From AB-137-C09 sp964645625 (GTDB lineage Bacteria > Pseudomonadota > Zetaproteobacteria > Mariprofundales > Mariprofundaceae), in the NCBI GenBank assembly GCA_964645625.1, contig CAZYAI010000004.1:42077-106076 (forward strand): a stretch of 64,000 nt of DNA, read 5' to 3'. The translations under genes were made by a program, and so were the position numbers. Positions 8,710 through 18,671 of the stretch are shown here, piece after piece (positions within the stretch are counted from its first letter, which is position 1; each line of letters starts with the position of its first letter). Below the pieces are notes generated by a model. The model searched no databases. It was given only the letters and a program-made list of their open reading frames with translations, and was not told where the DNA came from.

Positions 8710-8712
8710 CCT

Positions 8713-8813
8713 GACATTCATAAATCATCGTGATGATTGCGTAGAACCCTTTTTTGCAACCGGACAAGCAAGGGCGCGATAGTATTTACGAATAATTCAG
8801 GTTATATAGTCTG
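8713..8813. repeat. MITE-like palindromic element, short copy
   Basis: About 100 bases with ends ATTCATAAAT and ATTTACGAATAATTCAGG, which are inverted relative to each other. The interior (ATCGTGATGATTGCGTAGAACC ... CAAGCAAGGGCGCGA) closely matches a second copy at 59,598-59,758 that has about 60 extra internal bases. The element sits in the gap before the MYG1 gene and may supply its upstream region. Confidence 0.7.
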
Positions 8814-8821
8814 CGCCGCCC

Positions 8822-9700
8822 ATGAATAATAAAATCATCGTAACGCACAATGGCAACTTTCATGCCGATGATGTGTTCAGCATCGCTGCTATCAAGCATT
8901 TATTTCCCGACTTCAAACTTATCCGCACCCGTGATCTAACACTGATCGCCGAAGCTGATGTGGTGATTGATGTCGGTGGCGAATATGATCCCGACAAAGA
9001 CCGTTTTGACCATCATCAGCGTGGTGGTGCTGGCGCACGTGACAATGGTATCCCCTACTCCTCTTTTGGTTTAATCTGGCAAAAATATGGTGTGGCGATA
9101 TGCCAAGGTAAGCAAGCGGTCGCAAAAGCGGTGGATTCAGGATTGGTATCCACGATTGATGCCATCGATTGCGGTCACGTCGAAGGGGTCATCAGTGGTA
9201 TTACGTTAAGCCATACGATTGCTATGTTTAATCCAACGTGGCAAGAAGAGACGCAAGTAGATCGCTGTTTTGACGAAGCCGTTGATTTTGCATCGCGTGT
9301 ATTGGCACGCTTCATTGCTTCAGCCAGTAGTGGCATCGACGCCAAAGCCATCGTCGCCAAAGCCATTGATGAAGCAGCCGACCCAAGAGTGATTGTATTA
9401 GAACAATACACCCCATGGAAGAAAACAGTACTCGCCCTATCTGAAGCTGCATTATATGTGGTTTACCCATCAGAAACTGGCGAGTGGAGAATTCAAACCG
9501 TACCCGTTGAACTCGGTTCGTTTGAAAATAAGAAACCACTCCCGCAGCCATGGGCAGGATTATCCGACCACGCGCTGCAAGAGGTCACAGGCATTAAGGA
9601 TGCCATGTTCTGCCATAACGGACTATTTATCGCAGGTGCACAATCATTTGAAGGCACCATGAGCATGGCAGCCTTGGCGTTGGCGTATGAAGTAGGTTAG
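8822..9700 (+). CDS. MYG1 family protein (UPF0160), DHH-like phosphoesterase/exonuclease
   Basis: A 292-residue protein opening IIVTHNGNFHADDVF, with DRFDHHQRGG near residue 62, an AIDCGH segment near 118 and C-terminal CHNGLFIAG. These metal-binding His/Asp motifs define the MYG1/UPF0160 family. Eukaryotic MYG1 is a 3'-5' RNA exonuclease; bacterial roles are not established. The length is normal for bacterial members. No strong Shine-Dalgarno is seen before the ATG. Confidence 0.87.
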   Translation: MNNKIIVTHNGNFHADDVFSIAAIKHLFPDFKLIRTRDLTLIAEADVVIDVGGEYDPDKDRFDHHQRGGAGARDNGIPYSSFGLIWQKYGVAICQGKQAVAKAVDSGLVSTIDAIDCGHVEGVISGITLSHTIAMFNPTWQEETQVDRCFDEAVDFASRVLARFIASASSGIDAKAIVAKAIDEAADPRVIVLEQYTPWKKTVLALSEAALYVVYPSETGEWRIQTVPVELGSFENKKPLPQPWAGLSDHALQEVTGIKDAMFCHNGLFIAGAQSFEGTMSMAALALAYEVG

Positions 9701-9736
9701 CTTACCCGCAAGGGGCTTTCACCACAATAAGCCCAC

Positions 9737-10870
9737 TTACGACTCGCGCCATACCGTACGACGAATATAGCTGGTGTAGCTTTGAATAATACGCACCACT
9801 TTTAACGAAACAGCACCACCATTATAATCTGCCACTGGCTGAATCACAGGACTTGTTGCATCAAAATGCGCCAATGCCATCGCTACGGATGGCAGCACCT
9901 CTTCATGCGTAACGTCGGACATAATCACCGTGCCTTCATCCATGCCTTCGGGACGCTCGTGCGCTTGACGCAAGGTTACCGCTGGTAAGTTTAATAACGA
10001 ACCTTCCTCAGCAATCGTACCGCTATCGGAAATCACACATAAAGCCTGTTTTTGTAACTGAATATAATCAAGAAAGCCCATCGCCTTCATCAACTGAATG
10101 CGATCATCAAGATGGTCATGTGCCAAAGCATCCAAACGTTTTTTCGTCCGTGGATGAACAGAAAAAATAATCGGCACATCGTAACAATCGGCTAACGCGT
10201 TCAAGGATCTCAACAGCGCATTAAGCCTAGCTGGCGTATCAACATTTTCCTCACGATGGGCACTGATCAGGAAGTAACCCCGAGCCTTCAAGTCTAATCG
10301 TTGTAATACGTCTGAAGAGTCAATTTTCGGTGCATAATAGGCTAGTACCTCTTGCATACACGAGCCTGTTTTAATAATACTTTCCGCTTTTATGCCTTCA
10401 GCCAATAAATAACGGCGTGCATGCTCAGTCAATGGCATATTAATATCACTAATATGATCGACAATACGACGGTTGATCTCTTCTGGTACACGCTCATCAA
10501 AAGAGCGATTGCCAGCTTCCATATGAAACACAGGAACGCGATGGCGTTTTGCCGCAATCGCAGCCATACAACTATTGGTATCGCCATAGATCAGCATCGC
10601 ATCAGGCTTTTCATCGGCAATGACTGGATCAATCTTCGCCAACACTTGCGCTATCGTATCAACAGGCGTGCTCCCTGCTGCATTCAAATAGTGATTCGGG
10701 GGGCGAATGGCTAAATCGGTGAAAAACACACGATTCAATTCATCATCGTAGTTTTGCCCTGTATGCACCAACACATGCTCAAAATGGCGATCCATTTCCG
10801 CAATCACCCGAGAGAGTTTAATGAGTTCAGGGCGCGTGCCCACCACGGTCATGACTTTTAATGGTTTCAT
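9737..10870 (-). CDS. wecB: UDP-N-acetylglucosamine 2-epimerase, WecB/FnlC type
   Basis: A 377-residue non-hydrolysing 2-epimerase fold. It has VVGTRPELIKLS at the N terminus, HTGQNYDDELN, HMEAGNRSFDERVPEEINRRIVDH and a C-terminal SDSGTIAEEG plus RQAHERPE. Directly downstream of an FnlA-type dehydratase and an RmlD-type reductase, it most likely performs the last step to a UDP-L-6-deoxy amino sugar (C2 epimerisation) and not UDP-ManNAc formation. It overlaps the upstream gene by 4 bases. Confidence 0.9.
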   Translation of the reverse strand: MKPLKVMTVVGTRPELIKLSRVIAEMDRHFEHVLVHTGQNYDDELNRVFFTDLAIRPPNHYLNAAGSTPVDTIAQVLAKIDPVIADEKPDAMLIYGDTNSCMAAIAAKRHRVPVFHMEAGNRSFDERVPEEINRRIVDHISDINMPLTEHARRYLLAEGIKAESIIKTGSCMQEVLAYYAPKIDSSDVLQRLDLKARGYFLISAHREENVDTPARLNALLRSLNALADCYDVPIIFSVHPRTKKRLDALAHDHLDDRIQLMKAMGFLDYIQLQKQALCVISDSGTIAEEGSLLNLPAVTLRQAHERPEGMDEGTVIMSDVTHEEVLPSVAMALAHFDATSPVIQPVADYNGGAVSLKVVRIIQSYTSYIRRTVWRES

Positions 10871-11934
10871 GCTAATAACTCTCCGCCCTCTGATAACTGT
10901 ACCGTGCCAGGCATTAAATGATAACGCTCTAACAATGTCACCGTATCAGCCAAAGAAAGCACGCAATCTTCCGAGCTAAAAGCCTTATTCAAGGCAGCAC
11001 TTTGCTGATCTACATCGCCCACCAACTCTGGCAACATAGGGCGAATAGCGTAATAATTACCACGCCGTATGGTATGAGGGCATTCTTCATCAGAGACCAT
11101 AATCTCATGCATTTTTTCACCTGGTCGAATGCCCAAAACTTTAATTTCAATATTTCGATCACCAATCAGTGCTGAAGCCAAATTCGCCACCGTTGCTGCA
11201 GGTGCATCTGGCACCAAAGTTTCACCAGGTAATGCCGTATGCAGGGCAGCAAACACCGTATCCACCGCTTGATCCAAACTAAGTAAAAAACGCGTCATGG
11301 CTGGTACAGTCAAAGTTACAGGACCACCATTCGCTATTTGATCATGAAACAATGGAATAACCGAACCACGCGAAGCAAGCACATTACCATAACGCACACA
11401 GATAAAACGTGTGTTAGGAATCAAGACATTTGCCGAAGTAAACACGCGCTCTTGTACCGCCTTGGTCATTCCCATCACATTCACGGGTTTGGCTGCCTTA
11501 TCGGTACTGATGCCAACCACGGTATTTACAGGGTAATCGTGCTCACGAATGGCGCGCACAATATTCATCGCCCCCACGCAATTAGTCATCACTGCTTGAT
11601 CGGGAAAATATTCACACGTAGGTACTTGTTTCAATGCGGCAGCATTAATGACCACGTCCATTCCCCGAATCGCTGAACACACATCATGGAAGTCGCGCAC
11701 ATCACCAATACGAAATTCCAATGCTTGACGGAAATTATTAAAAATCACTTCATCCGTAGTCACCGTACGATTCAAATAAGCCATACGCATATCATGCTGC
11801 TTACCCTCATCACGGGATAAAACTACGACTTTACGTGGTGTACCAAGTTCACCTGCTAACAAACGGCGCACCAGCACTTTGCCCATCGAACCTGTTCCGC
11901 CTGTCACCAACACGCATTTATCTTGAAGTATCAT
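10867..11934 (-). CDS. fnlA: UDP-GlcNAc 4,6-dehydratase/5-epimerase, FnlA/WbjB/CapE type
   Basis: A 355-residue SDR protein. The NAD-binding motif is GGTGSMG. The usual YxxxK is replaced by MGMTK, an MxxxK site as reported for CapE. STDKAAKPVNVMG is typical of the FlaA1/CapE group. It starts the path from UDP-GlcNAc to UDP-L-FucNAc or UDP-L-QuiNAc. Both neighbours overlap it (17 bases upstream, 4 downstream), so the three sugar genes form one translational unit. Confidence 0.88.
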   Translation of the reverse strand: MILQDKCVLVTGGTGSMGKVLVRRLLAGELGTPRKVVVLSRDEGKQHDMRMAYLNRTVTTDEVIFNNFRQALEFRIGDVRDFHDVCSAIRGMDVVINAAALKQVPTCEYFPDQAVMTNCVGAMNIVRAIREHDYPVNTVVGISTDKAAKPVNVMGMTKAVQERVFTSANVLIPNTRFICVRYGNVLASRGSVIPLFHDQIANGGPVTLTVPAMTRFLLSLDQAVDTVFAALHTALPGETLVPDAPAATVANLASALIGDRNIEIKVLGIRPGEKMHEIMVSDEECPHTIRRGNYYAIRPMLPELVGDVDQQSAALNKAFSSEDCVLSLADTVTLLERYHLMPGTVQLSEGGELLA

Positions 11935-12802
11935 TATCTTTTCCCTGTTGAAACTGTTGTGCTAACTCGCTTAACATTGCTAACCATGATGGCGGATAGT
12001 AACCAGTACGCTGGCAAAAACGAGAACCATCCAAACTGCGATCACAAACAAAGCTGTCATCAGCGGTGATCTCAATATCATCACGATGCAATAACCTTGC
12101 TAACATGTGCAACAACTCATATTTGTTGATCGGTGCACTCGCCACGTGATAGACGCCCGAAAGGTCGCTATGTTCACGCAATACAACATCAATAACACGC
12201 GCCATTTCCTGCGTTGTAAAACCCGAATAAATAGCCTTGGTAAAGCCCCGAACCACACCACGCTGTGCCAAAAACCATTCAATCAAACTTTGCTTACGCG
12301 CCAATTCTAGGCCAATAATTGAGGTACGCAGCGTAATCGCTCCTGGCGCATCGACCTCCCCCAATAATTTACTACGACCATATAAGTCACGAGCATCTTC
12401 AAGATCCGCTTCTGTGTAATACCCTTGCTTACCACTAAAAACGCAATCCGTGCTCAAATGAACCAAACGTATCCCTCGTTCAATACATAAACGATATAAT
12501 TGATGCGGCAATAAAGCATTCACTGCAATACTAGGCTCCGCTTGATGGGCGGCATCACGCTGTTTAATAATCCCAACCGCATTAATAAGTGCATCAGGGC
12601 GCACAAGATCAATAGCCTTGCGCACAGCATCCACATCCAGCACATCTACATGATCGATACTATTTTTATCATGGAATAAACCATAAGCGGCATAATCAAG
12701 TAAACCGCGACGCAGAGAAACAAAGACATCGTGTTGTTTCTGCCAAGAGCGCAATAACTGATGCCCTAGCATGCCATCGCCACCCAGTATCAATATACGC
12801 AT
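11918..12802 (-). CDS. RmlD-type sugar nucleotide 4-ketoreductase
   Basis: A ~294-residue SDR reductase opening MRILILGGDGMLGHQL, with STDCVFSG, YGRSK (YxxxK) and a C-terminal substrate domain like dTDP-4-dehydrorhamnose reductase. The start at 12802 has AGGGG about 8 bases upstream. Family context: FnlA plus an RmlD-like reductase of ~290 residues (WbvR/QnlA type) gives UDP-L-QuiNAc, whereas the ~370-residue FnlB/WbjC type gives UDP-L-FucNAc. The short length therefore hints at L-QuiNAc. Confidence 0.82.
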   Translation of the reverse strand: MRILILGGDGMLGHQLLRSWQKQHDVFVSLRRGLLDYAAYGLFHDKNSIDHVDVLDVDAVRKAIDLVRPDALINAVGIIKQRDAAHQAEPSIAVNALLPHQLYRLCIERGIRLVHLSTDCVFSGKQGYYTEADLEDARDLYGRSKLLGEVDAPGAITLRTSIIGLELARKQSLIEWFLAQRGVVRGFTKAIYSGFTTQEMARVIDVVLREHSDLSGVYHVASAPINKYELLHMLARLLHRDDIEITADDSFVCDRSLDGSRFCQRTGYYPPSWLAMLSELAQQFQQGKDNDTSR

Positions 12803-12803
12803 G

Positions 12804-14015
12804 TTATCCCCTATGCACGTTTTGCATCCATTGCAACAACTGATCAATCAACTGTTCCTGTTGAAACGTCTCTTCAAAATATCGACGCGCTGATAACGCC
12901 ATCGTTGTGCGTTGTTCAGAAGGCATATTGTACAATTGCAATACCGCATCTGCTAACGCAGCATCATCTTCGGCTGCCACAGCGATGCCACCACCACTCT
13001 GCTTAACCACTGTTGCACCTTCGCCGTTTAAGGCTGCTAATATAGGCTTACCACAAGCAAGATAAGACTGAACCTTACTAGGAATCGTTTGAGCAAAAAC
13101 AGGGTCAGCTTTTAAAGTTACCAACAACGCATCCGCTTGCGCAAAAAAGCTAGGCATACTGCTTGTCGGATGGCGACCAAGAAAATGCACACATGTTTGC
13201 AAGCCTTGGTCTTGCACCGCTTCTTGCATCCATGCCATACGCCGTCCATCACCAATCATCACCCACTGAATATCTGCCACATGACGCAAACGCGCTGCTG
13301 CTGCAACAATGGTTAGCAACGATTGCGCCTCCCCCATATTACCAGCAAACATCACCACAAATCCTGCTGGCACTTGTCTTTTCTTCGGGGCTGCCACAGG
13401 AAGGAAGCTAGACTCTGCCCAATTAGGGAAGTAGCGCACATCCTCTCGCCGCGCTCCTGCTGCTACCGCTGGTTCAATAAACGCCCGTGATTGCACCAAC
13501 ACCAAATCACAACGCTGATAAATCCAACGTACCACATGCCCAACCCAGCGAAGTACACGCGGTGAACGTACCGCCCCAGCCGCAGCAAGACTTTCTGGCC
13601 ACAAATCTTGCACCCAAAAAATCATCGGTGCGCGCCGCAAATAACGCAGCATGGCGGCTGGAATTCCCACCGTAAACGGCGAAGGCTCGTAAGTAAAAAT
13701 CACATCATAGTCATCACGACACCAAAACGGAGCTAAAACACAGGCACTAAACACAAAGCTGGCGTAATTCAATGCCAATTGCCATCCCTTACCCGCAGCT
13801 CGGCGCAGCGTAGGTACACGGACGATTCGTACACCTTGCCAATCCTCATCCCCAATCGAACCATAACCGTAACCATTCATCCATTCGCCCTTGGGGTAAT
13901 TCGGCAGCCCAGTCAGCACAGTCACCTGATGCCCACGCGCTTTTAACTCCAAGGCAAGATCATTGATACGGAATTGCTCGGGATAGAAATAATGTGTTAC
14001 GATGAGGATATGCAT
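12804..14015 (-). CDS. WbuB-like family 4 glycosyltransferase
   Basis: A 403-residue GT-B glycosyltransferase. The opening HILIVTHYFYPEQFRINDLALELKARGH and LPNYPKGEW are characteristic of WbuB-type enzymes that add L-FucNAc-like sugars. The C-terminal GT4 domain has the E-x7-E-like region around PSKVQSYLACGKP. Its neighbours make the matching UDP-L-amino sugar, so it probably transfers that residue. The gene overlaps the next upstream gene by 19 bases. Confidence 0.85.
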   Translation of the reverse strand: MHILIVTHYFYPEQFRINDLALELKARGHQVTVLTGLPNYPKGEWMNGYGYGSIGDEDWQGVRIVRVPTLRRAAGKGWQLALNYASFVFSACVLAPFWCRDDYDVIFTYEPSPFTVGIPAAMLRYLRRAPMIFWVQDLWPESLAAAGAVRSPRVLRWVGHVVRWIYQRCDLVLVQSRAFIEPAVAAGARREDVRYFPNWAESSFLPVAAPKKRQVPAGFVVMFAGNMGEAQSLLTIVAAAARLRHVADIQWVMIGDGRRMAWMQEAVQDQGLQTCVHFLGRHPTSSMPSFFAQADALLVTLKADPVFAQTIPSKVQSYLACGKPILAALNGEGATVVKQSGGGIAVAAEDDAALADAVLQLYNMPSEQRTTMALSARRYFEETFQQEQLIDQLLQWMQNVHRG

Positions 14016-15127
14016 GTTTCAAACATCTTTATATGCCGTTTAGCAGCCCATTGCCAAGTGTAATGGTCGCGAGCAAAAGCTTGCCCACGTTGCCCCATGG
14101 TGTTTCTTGCAGAGCAATCATAACGCAACACTTCACGCAAACGACGTGCCAACGATTCACTATTGGCTTCTGCTAACAAAGCAGCACCAGCCTCTTCCAT
14201 ATGGTCAAAACCACATTGATCCGTCAAAACTACTGGCGATGCACAAATAGCAGCCTCCAAAGCAACAATCGACATCGCTTCCTTACGCGAAGGAATAACC
14301 GTAACAAGTGCATGATGATAAGCAGCAGACTTCTCACCGCCCCTCACAACACCAGGAAAGTGAATGCGTGACTGAAGCCCCGCTGCTAAAGCTTGTTGTT
14401 CAAGCTCCATGCGTTGACCACCATCAGGGCCTGCCAGAACCAAATCAACCATAGGGAAATCTTGAGCAAGCGATGCAAATGCCTGCAACAGCAAGTCTGC
14501 ACCCTTAATAGGATTCAAGCGACCAACAAAAAGTATATAGTCCCGATCACCCAAGTTTGCCTGATGACGAAATTGCCTCACATCCTGGCAACGAAAGTCA
14601 TCGGCATTCACGCCATTAGGAATGTGTTCGATCTTTGTTTCGGATACGCCCTCATTATACAATAAACCTCGTTCATGCTCAGCAATAACAATAGCCGCAG
14701 ATGATTGTCGCAAGATGTTCCGACCAATCAGCGTACGGTAGAGACGCTTCTGAGCTCCAGAACGCCCGAAAAGGGTTAATGCACCAGCAGGGCAAACAAC
14801 ATAGGGGGTATGTGTCAAACACGCCATGATATACATCAAAGCATTGATCACCGTCCAATGATTCATTAAATGAATAACATCAGCCCATCGCGCTTGCCTG
14901 TACATCAACAACAAATAAGGTGCAGGTAAATACCAACGCCGATTCAAACATGGAATTTCAATCACGTCGGCATCTTTTTGACCATGACCATCGGGGCTAT
15001 GCAAGCAAAGAATGCGCGATTGTACGTCAGGCATCTGTTTCATACAGCGATGCAATTGCCATACTCGCTCCACTGTACCGCCACCATGAACCGCATCCAA
15101 ATTCATATTAACATGAAGAACTTTCAT
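13997..15127 (-). CDS. Family 4 glycosyltransferase
   Basis: A 376-residue GT-B enzyme. The N-terminal acceptor domain opens MKVLHVNMNLDAVHGGGTVERV. The donor domain has PNGVNADDF, FVGRLNPIKGADLLLQAFA and an EAMSIVALEAAICASPVV segment carrying the EX7E-type donor site. Sugar specificity cannot be told. It lies between the GT2 gene and the WbuB-like gene and belongs to the same minus-strand cluster. Confidence 0.85.
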   Translation of the reverse strand: MKVLHVNMNLDAVHGGGTVERVWQLHRCMKQMPDVQSRILCLHSPDGHGQKDADVIEIPCLNRRWYLPAPYLLLMYRQARWADVIHLMNHWTVINALMYIMACLTHTPYVVCPAGALTLFGRSGAQKRLYRTLIGRNILRQSSAAIVIAEHERGLLYNEGVSETKIEHIPNGVNADDFRCQDVRQFRHQANLGDRDYILFVGRLNPIKGADLLLQAFASLAQDFPMVDLVLAGPDGGQRMELEQQALAAGLQSRIHFPGVVRGGEKSAAYHHALVTVIPSRKEAMSIVALEAAICASPVVLTDQCGFDHMEEAGAALLAEANSESLARRLREVLRYDCSARNTMGQRGQAFARDHYTWQWAAKRHIKMFETCISSS

Positions 15128-15183
15128 TCACTCTGCCTTTGATAAAAAGCGCAACCAAGTTTGTATTAAAACCTATATTCCCA

Positions 15184-16092
15184 TTATTTTTTTATCCGTA
15201 CTGCAGAAAAACAACTTAGCAACAAACAAAGCCATGCATACATAGACAATGGGTTTTCTTGAATAGCCGAAAAAAAATAACGCCAAGCTTTCACATCATT
15301 ATTTTTAATCAACAGTTTCCCAACATATAAATTATAGCCAAAAGAACCTGAACCAGATAGTTGATATTCTTTTTTCAAATCTTCTTGTTCCTTTTCACTA
15401 ACGCTTAATTTCATCACTTCTTTACGTATTTGTTGACGCAGTAAACGATTAAAACGTCGTGATTTTTGACTCATAGATGAAGGATGTAACCGATAATACA
15501 TTAAAGGTTCAGTAAGATTAGCAACAGCACCAAAATTCAACATGCTATTAAACAAGACAGCATCTTCACCGCCATAGCGCATATCAGTCATATATCCCCC
15601 TGCTTGTTGAAATGTCGACAATCTAAATAAGACACTGGGATGAATACAAGGTGTTTCAGGAAGAGGAGAATTTTCCTTTTCATAAGAAGGCTTATGAATA
15701 AGCCCCAAGGTATGACCTTCAGCATCTATGCACATTGCTGCACTACCAACTATCACAACATTAGAATGGGCACACAAATACGCATATTCTTTTTCTAATC
15801 GGTCAGGGAAACAAATATCATCAGGATCCATACGTGCAATCAAATCTGCTCTCGCCGATGCAATTGCGGCATTTAATGCTGCTGCCAAACCTTGGTTTGA
15901 TTGATACATATAACGAATGCGTGAATCACTGTATGTTTTTACAATATCAGCACCATCATCAATTGAGCCATCATCAATAATAATAAGTTCAAAATCTGTA
16001 AATGTCTGATTAAGGACGCTGTCTATAGCCAGTTTTAAATACTTTGCACTATTGTAAATAGACATCACAACACTGATTTTTGGTTGATTCAT
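15184..16092 (-). CDS. Family 2 glycosyltransferase
   Basis: A 302-residue GT-A enzyme with ISVVMSIYNSAKYL, the nucleotide-binding IIIDDGSIDDG and the DPDD metal site near residue 95, then ~100 variable residues. The ATG at 16092 overlaps the end of the upstream epimerase in an ATGA-type junction; an ORF extension of 7 codons is less likely. Donor and acceptor are unknown. The 3' gap to the next gene (about 55 bases) is AT-rich. Confidence 0.85.
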   Translation of the reverse strand: MNQPKISVVMSIYNSAKYLKLAIDSVLNQTFTDFELIIIDDGSIDDGADIVKTYSDSRIRYMYQSNQGLAAALNAAIASARADLIARMDPDDICFPDRLEKEYAYLCAHSNVVIVGSAAMCIDAEGHTLGLIHKPSYEKENSPLPETPCIHPSVLFRLSTFQQAGGYMTDMRYGGEDAVLFNSMLNFGAVANLTEPLMYYRLHPSSMSQKSRRFNRLLRQQIRKEVMKLSVSEKEQEDLKKEYQLSGSGSFGYNLYVGKLLIKNNDVKAWRYFFSAIQENPLSMYAWLCLLLSCFSAVRIKK

Positions 16093-17033
16093 CGCAGATA
16101 CTCCTGCAACCATGTTAAGGTGCGTTGCAGACCATCATCAAATGCAGTTCTGGGAGACCAACCTAGCTGTCGTAGGCGCGTACAATCCAATACGTTTCTT
16201 TGCACATCAAAAGAGCGAGCTGGCGCAATATTCACCTGAACATCAATACCAATATCTGCAAGCAAAGGTCTCATGGCTTGGATAACATCCAAATTACTGC
16301 GTCCAATGGATGATCCTATATTATAAACCGTACTGCATTCACCACCATTCAATACAAACAACAAACCTTCAATCAAATCATCAATATAAATATAATCTCG
16401 CACAGTTCCCTGTGAGCCAAATATACTGATCGCCTTGTGTTGCAGAGCCATAGCCATCGCTGTAGCAATAAAACCTTGACCTGAAAATGGTCGCTGCCCT
16501 TCACCATAAGGGTTAGCAGGTCGCACACAAACAACATTAAGACCTCGCGTTACAGCATAAAGGTAAGCATATTTTTCCAACGTTAATTTAGTCACACCAT
16601 AAGGTGAGATAGGATGCGTAGGATGATCTTCGCTGATAAAGTCATCCTGCGCTTCGCCATATACAGTTCCACCTGAAGAAACGAGCATCAACCTTGCACC
16701 ATGCTTTGCCACGATCTCAAACAATTGCACTGCTGGCCGCAGGTTCTGCACAAGATCAGCCAATGGGTCATCAAAAGATGTATTCGGTACTGTTGCATAA
16801 GCCAGATGTATGACTTCATCATGCTCTGCCACCAATTCATCAACTATTTTTTTATCGGAAAAATCGCCAACTACATAAGTTATTTGCTCATGTAAAAACC
16901 GATCTAACAAGGCCGATCTATCTAGCACAGTTACTTGCCTACCTGAAATAACAAGCCGAGTTACTAAGTGAACGCCTATAAAACCGCCGCCACCAATCAC
17001 AAGGGCTTTCAAAGCAGGTTCTTTTTTATCCAT
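16089..17033 (-). CDS. NAD-dependent sugar nucleotide epimerase/dehydratase
   Basis: A ~314-residue extended SDR with ALVIGGGGFIGVHL at the N terminus, the active-site YGVTK (YxxxK) preceded by SSGGTVYG, and RPANPYG and DYIYIDD, typical of UDP-glucose 4-epimerase-like enzymes. It probably makes a donor sugar such as UDP-galactose or a relative. The ATG at 17033 is preferred; an in-frame TTG at 17057 would overlap the fucosyltransferase. Confidence 0.85.
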   Translation of the reverse strand: MDKKEPALKALVIGGGGFIGVHLVTRLVISGRQVTVLDRSALLDRFLHEQITYVVGDFSDKKIVDELVAEHDEVIHLAYATVPNTSFDDPLADLVQNLRPAVQLFEIVAKHGARLMLVSSGGTVYGEAQDDFISEDHPTHPISPYGVTKLTLEKYAYLYAVTRGLNVVCVRPANPYGEGQRPFSGQGFIATAMAMALQHKAISIFGSQGTVRDYIYIDDLIEGLLFVLNGGECSTVYNIGSSIGRSNLDVIQAMRPLLADIGIDVQVNIAPARSFDVQRNVLDCTRLRQLGWSPRTAFDDGLQRTLTWLQEYLR

Positions 17034-17046
17034 TACATCCAAGCCT

Positions 17047-17925
17047 TCACATAACAAGCCATTCTGCTGGAATCAAATCATCCGTCCGATTGCCATTCGC
17101 AAACCACTGTTTTGGTGCTATGACAATTTTATCCAAGCGAGTGTTCAGCCATGCTCCCCACCAACTAAACGAACTATTGGCAATAATGTGATGATGACAA
17201 AGACTCATTAATTGCATATCACAATAGCTATTACTTCCCTTGTTATGGTCGATATAAGTAGCGGGAAAGCTCAGTTTCAAATGTTCTCTACACCATTCAA
17301 TATCGTCAGAAAAAATAAAGAACGATGGAGCGACAGTATTCTGTGCTATATATAAAATCGCATCCCTATAATAGTCGAGAGGGCAGAGTCCATGAGTATG
17401 GTTCGTATTAGCATCTGAAGCATAATCTCCCCGACGAACATGCAAACTCACCGAATTAACTTCTGTCATCTGTTGCGCTAAATCGAGGTTCACTCCCTTC
17501 AAAAGATGATTAAACTTAAAGTCTTGCCGAATAATATTTTCAATGGGTTTGAAATATCTTTCTGATTGCCAATATCCAGAAAGGTAACAACCCTCATTAA
17601 TCTCGGCGAATCTAGACCAGTAATGAAAATGCGGTTCAATCATAACACGATGACCTCTCGCCCACTTCAATGACCTCTTCATCAACAATCGTCTCACACT
17701 CGAAAAACTTCGCCAACCAAGTAGAGCTTGCATCTGACTGCGCGTAGCAACGTTCACTTCGCATTGAAACACATTAGATAGTTCAAACCCTTGATGCAGT
17801 TGGTAACCAGAAAAACCATCAAGATCCAGAAAAAATGTATCGTGTAAACGATGCGACAGAGCTCGCCCTGTAGCGTATTGAAACATTTGATTTCCGAGCC
17901 CACCGATAATCTGAGAAACAATCAC
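17047..17925 (-). CDS. Alpha-1,2-fucosyltransferase, GT11 family
   Basis: A 292-residue GT11 enzyme. It opens MIVSQIIGGLGNQMFQYATGRAL, carries the GDP-fucose motif HVRRGDY near residue 141, and ends with FSDDIEWC and NSSFSWWGAWL, all GT11 landmarks. It adds fucose (or a related GDP-L-sugar) to galactose in surface glycans. No GDP-fucose biosynthesis genes are in the window, so these must lie elsewhere or the donor differs. It overlaps the upstream FkbM gene by 4 bases. Confidence 0.92.
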   Translation of the reverse strand: MIVSQIIGGLGNQMFQYATGRALSHRLHDTFFLDLDGFSGYQLHQGFELSNVFQCEVNVATRSQMQALLGWRSFSSVRRLLMKRSLKWARGHRVMIEPHFHYWSRFAEINEGCYLSGYWQSERYFKPIENIIRQDFKFNHLLKGVNLDLAQQMTEVNSVSLHVRRGDYASDANTNHTHGLCPLDYYRDAILYIAQNTVAPSFFIFSDDIEWCREHLKLSFPATYIDHNKGSNSYCDMQLMSLCHHHIIANSSFSWWGAWLNTRLDKIVIAPKQWFANGNRTDDLIPAEWLVM

Positions 17926-18656
17926 ACTTTATTCCAACGATTCAACCACTGTCGTCGATCAATAAATATAGTATTTATAAAAGTATCCGCATATGGGAAA
18001 TAACCCTTATCTTTCATAAGTTCAATAATCGCATTGAATTTTTCAGGCTCTTCTTCTGTTTCATAACTGATAGTCTCTACACAAACACAAGTTGGTCTAA
18101 ACCGATCCCAATCAAGTGCCTCTAAAATAGCTTGATCAAGCCCTTCAACATCAATATTCATAAAATCAATGACCCCAGCTTGTTGAAGAAGCTCATTCAC
18201 TCCCTGAAGTTTAACCTGTATAGTTTCGTTTAGTTGATGCCCCATTTCGACATAACGTGTCATCTCTTGATGAGAAAAAGTATTGAGTGTTGGAGGATCC
18301 ATAACATAAAAATCAGCGATACTTTCACCAGTAAAATGCACACCACATTCCACAACTGAGTCTCTTGGGCGCTTACTTCGCAAAAGCTTCGCATAATAAG
18401 GGTCTGGCTCAACGAGAACACCTTCACCACCCAATTGATATAGAAATGCTGTATTTGATAAATGAAAAGGGTGATTAGCACCTATATCTAGATAACGCAT
18501 AGGACGCTTGCCATGTATAAGCTCTAAAACAAAAGCTATGATCAAGTCTTCTCCACATTGAGAATAAGAAGACTTTCGAAAAAAAACAGCTGGCTGACGT
18601 GACCTCATTCGAGACCTTAATTTTGCTGATAAAAAGCGTTTAAGAAAACTATGCAA
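17922..18656 (-). CDS. FkbM family methyltransferase
   Basis: A 244-residue SAM methyltransferase of FkbM type. SYSQCGEDLIIAFVL precedes the SAM motif YLDIGANHPFHLSNT, then FMNIDVEGLDQAILEALDW and a C-terminal CVCVETI. FkbM proteins O-methylate sugars or polyketides. In this cluster it likely decorates a glycan residue. The C+G content is lower than in the housekeeping flanks, as for most of this cluster. Confidence 0.85.
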   Translation of the reverse strand: MHSFLKRFLSAKLRSRMRSRQPAVFFRKSSYSQCGEDLIIAFVLELIHGKRPMRYLDIGANHPFHLSNTAFLYQLGGEGVLVEPDPYYAKLLRSKRPRDSVVECGVHFTGESIADFYVMDPPTLNTFSHQEMTRYVEMGHQLNETIQVKLQGVNELLQQAGVIDFMNIDVEGLDQAILEALDWDRFRPTCVCVETISYETEEEPEKFNAIIELMKDKGYFPYADTFINTIFIDRRQWLNRWNKV

Positions 18657-18671
18657 AAGATACTCCTCTTC

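Noticed and set aside
9713..9734. A bidirectional terminator between the MYG1 gene and wecB
   Set aside because: GGGCTT/AAGCCC gives only 6 bp with a 10-base loop and no T-run on either strand.
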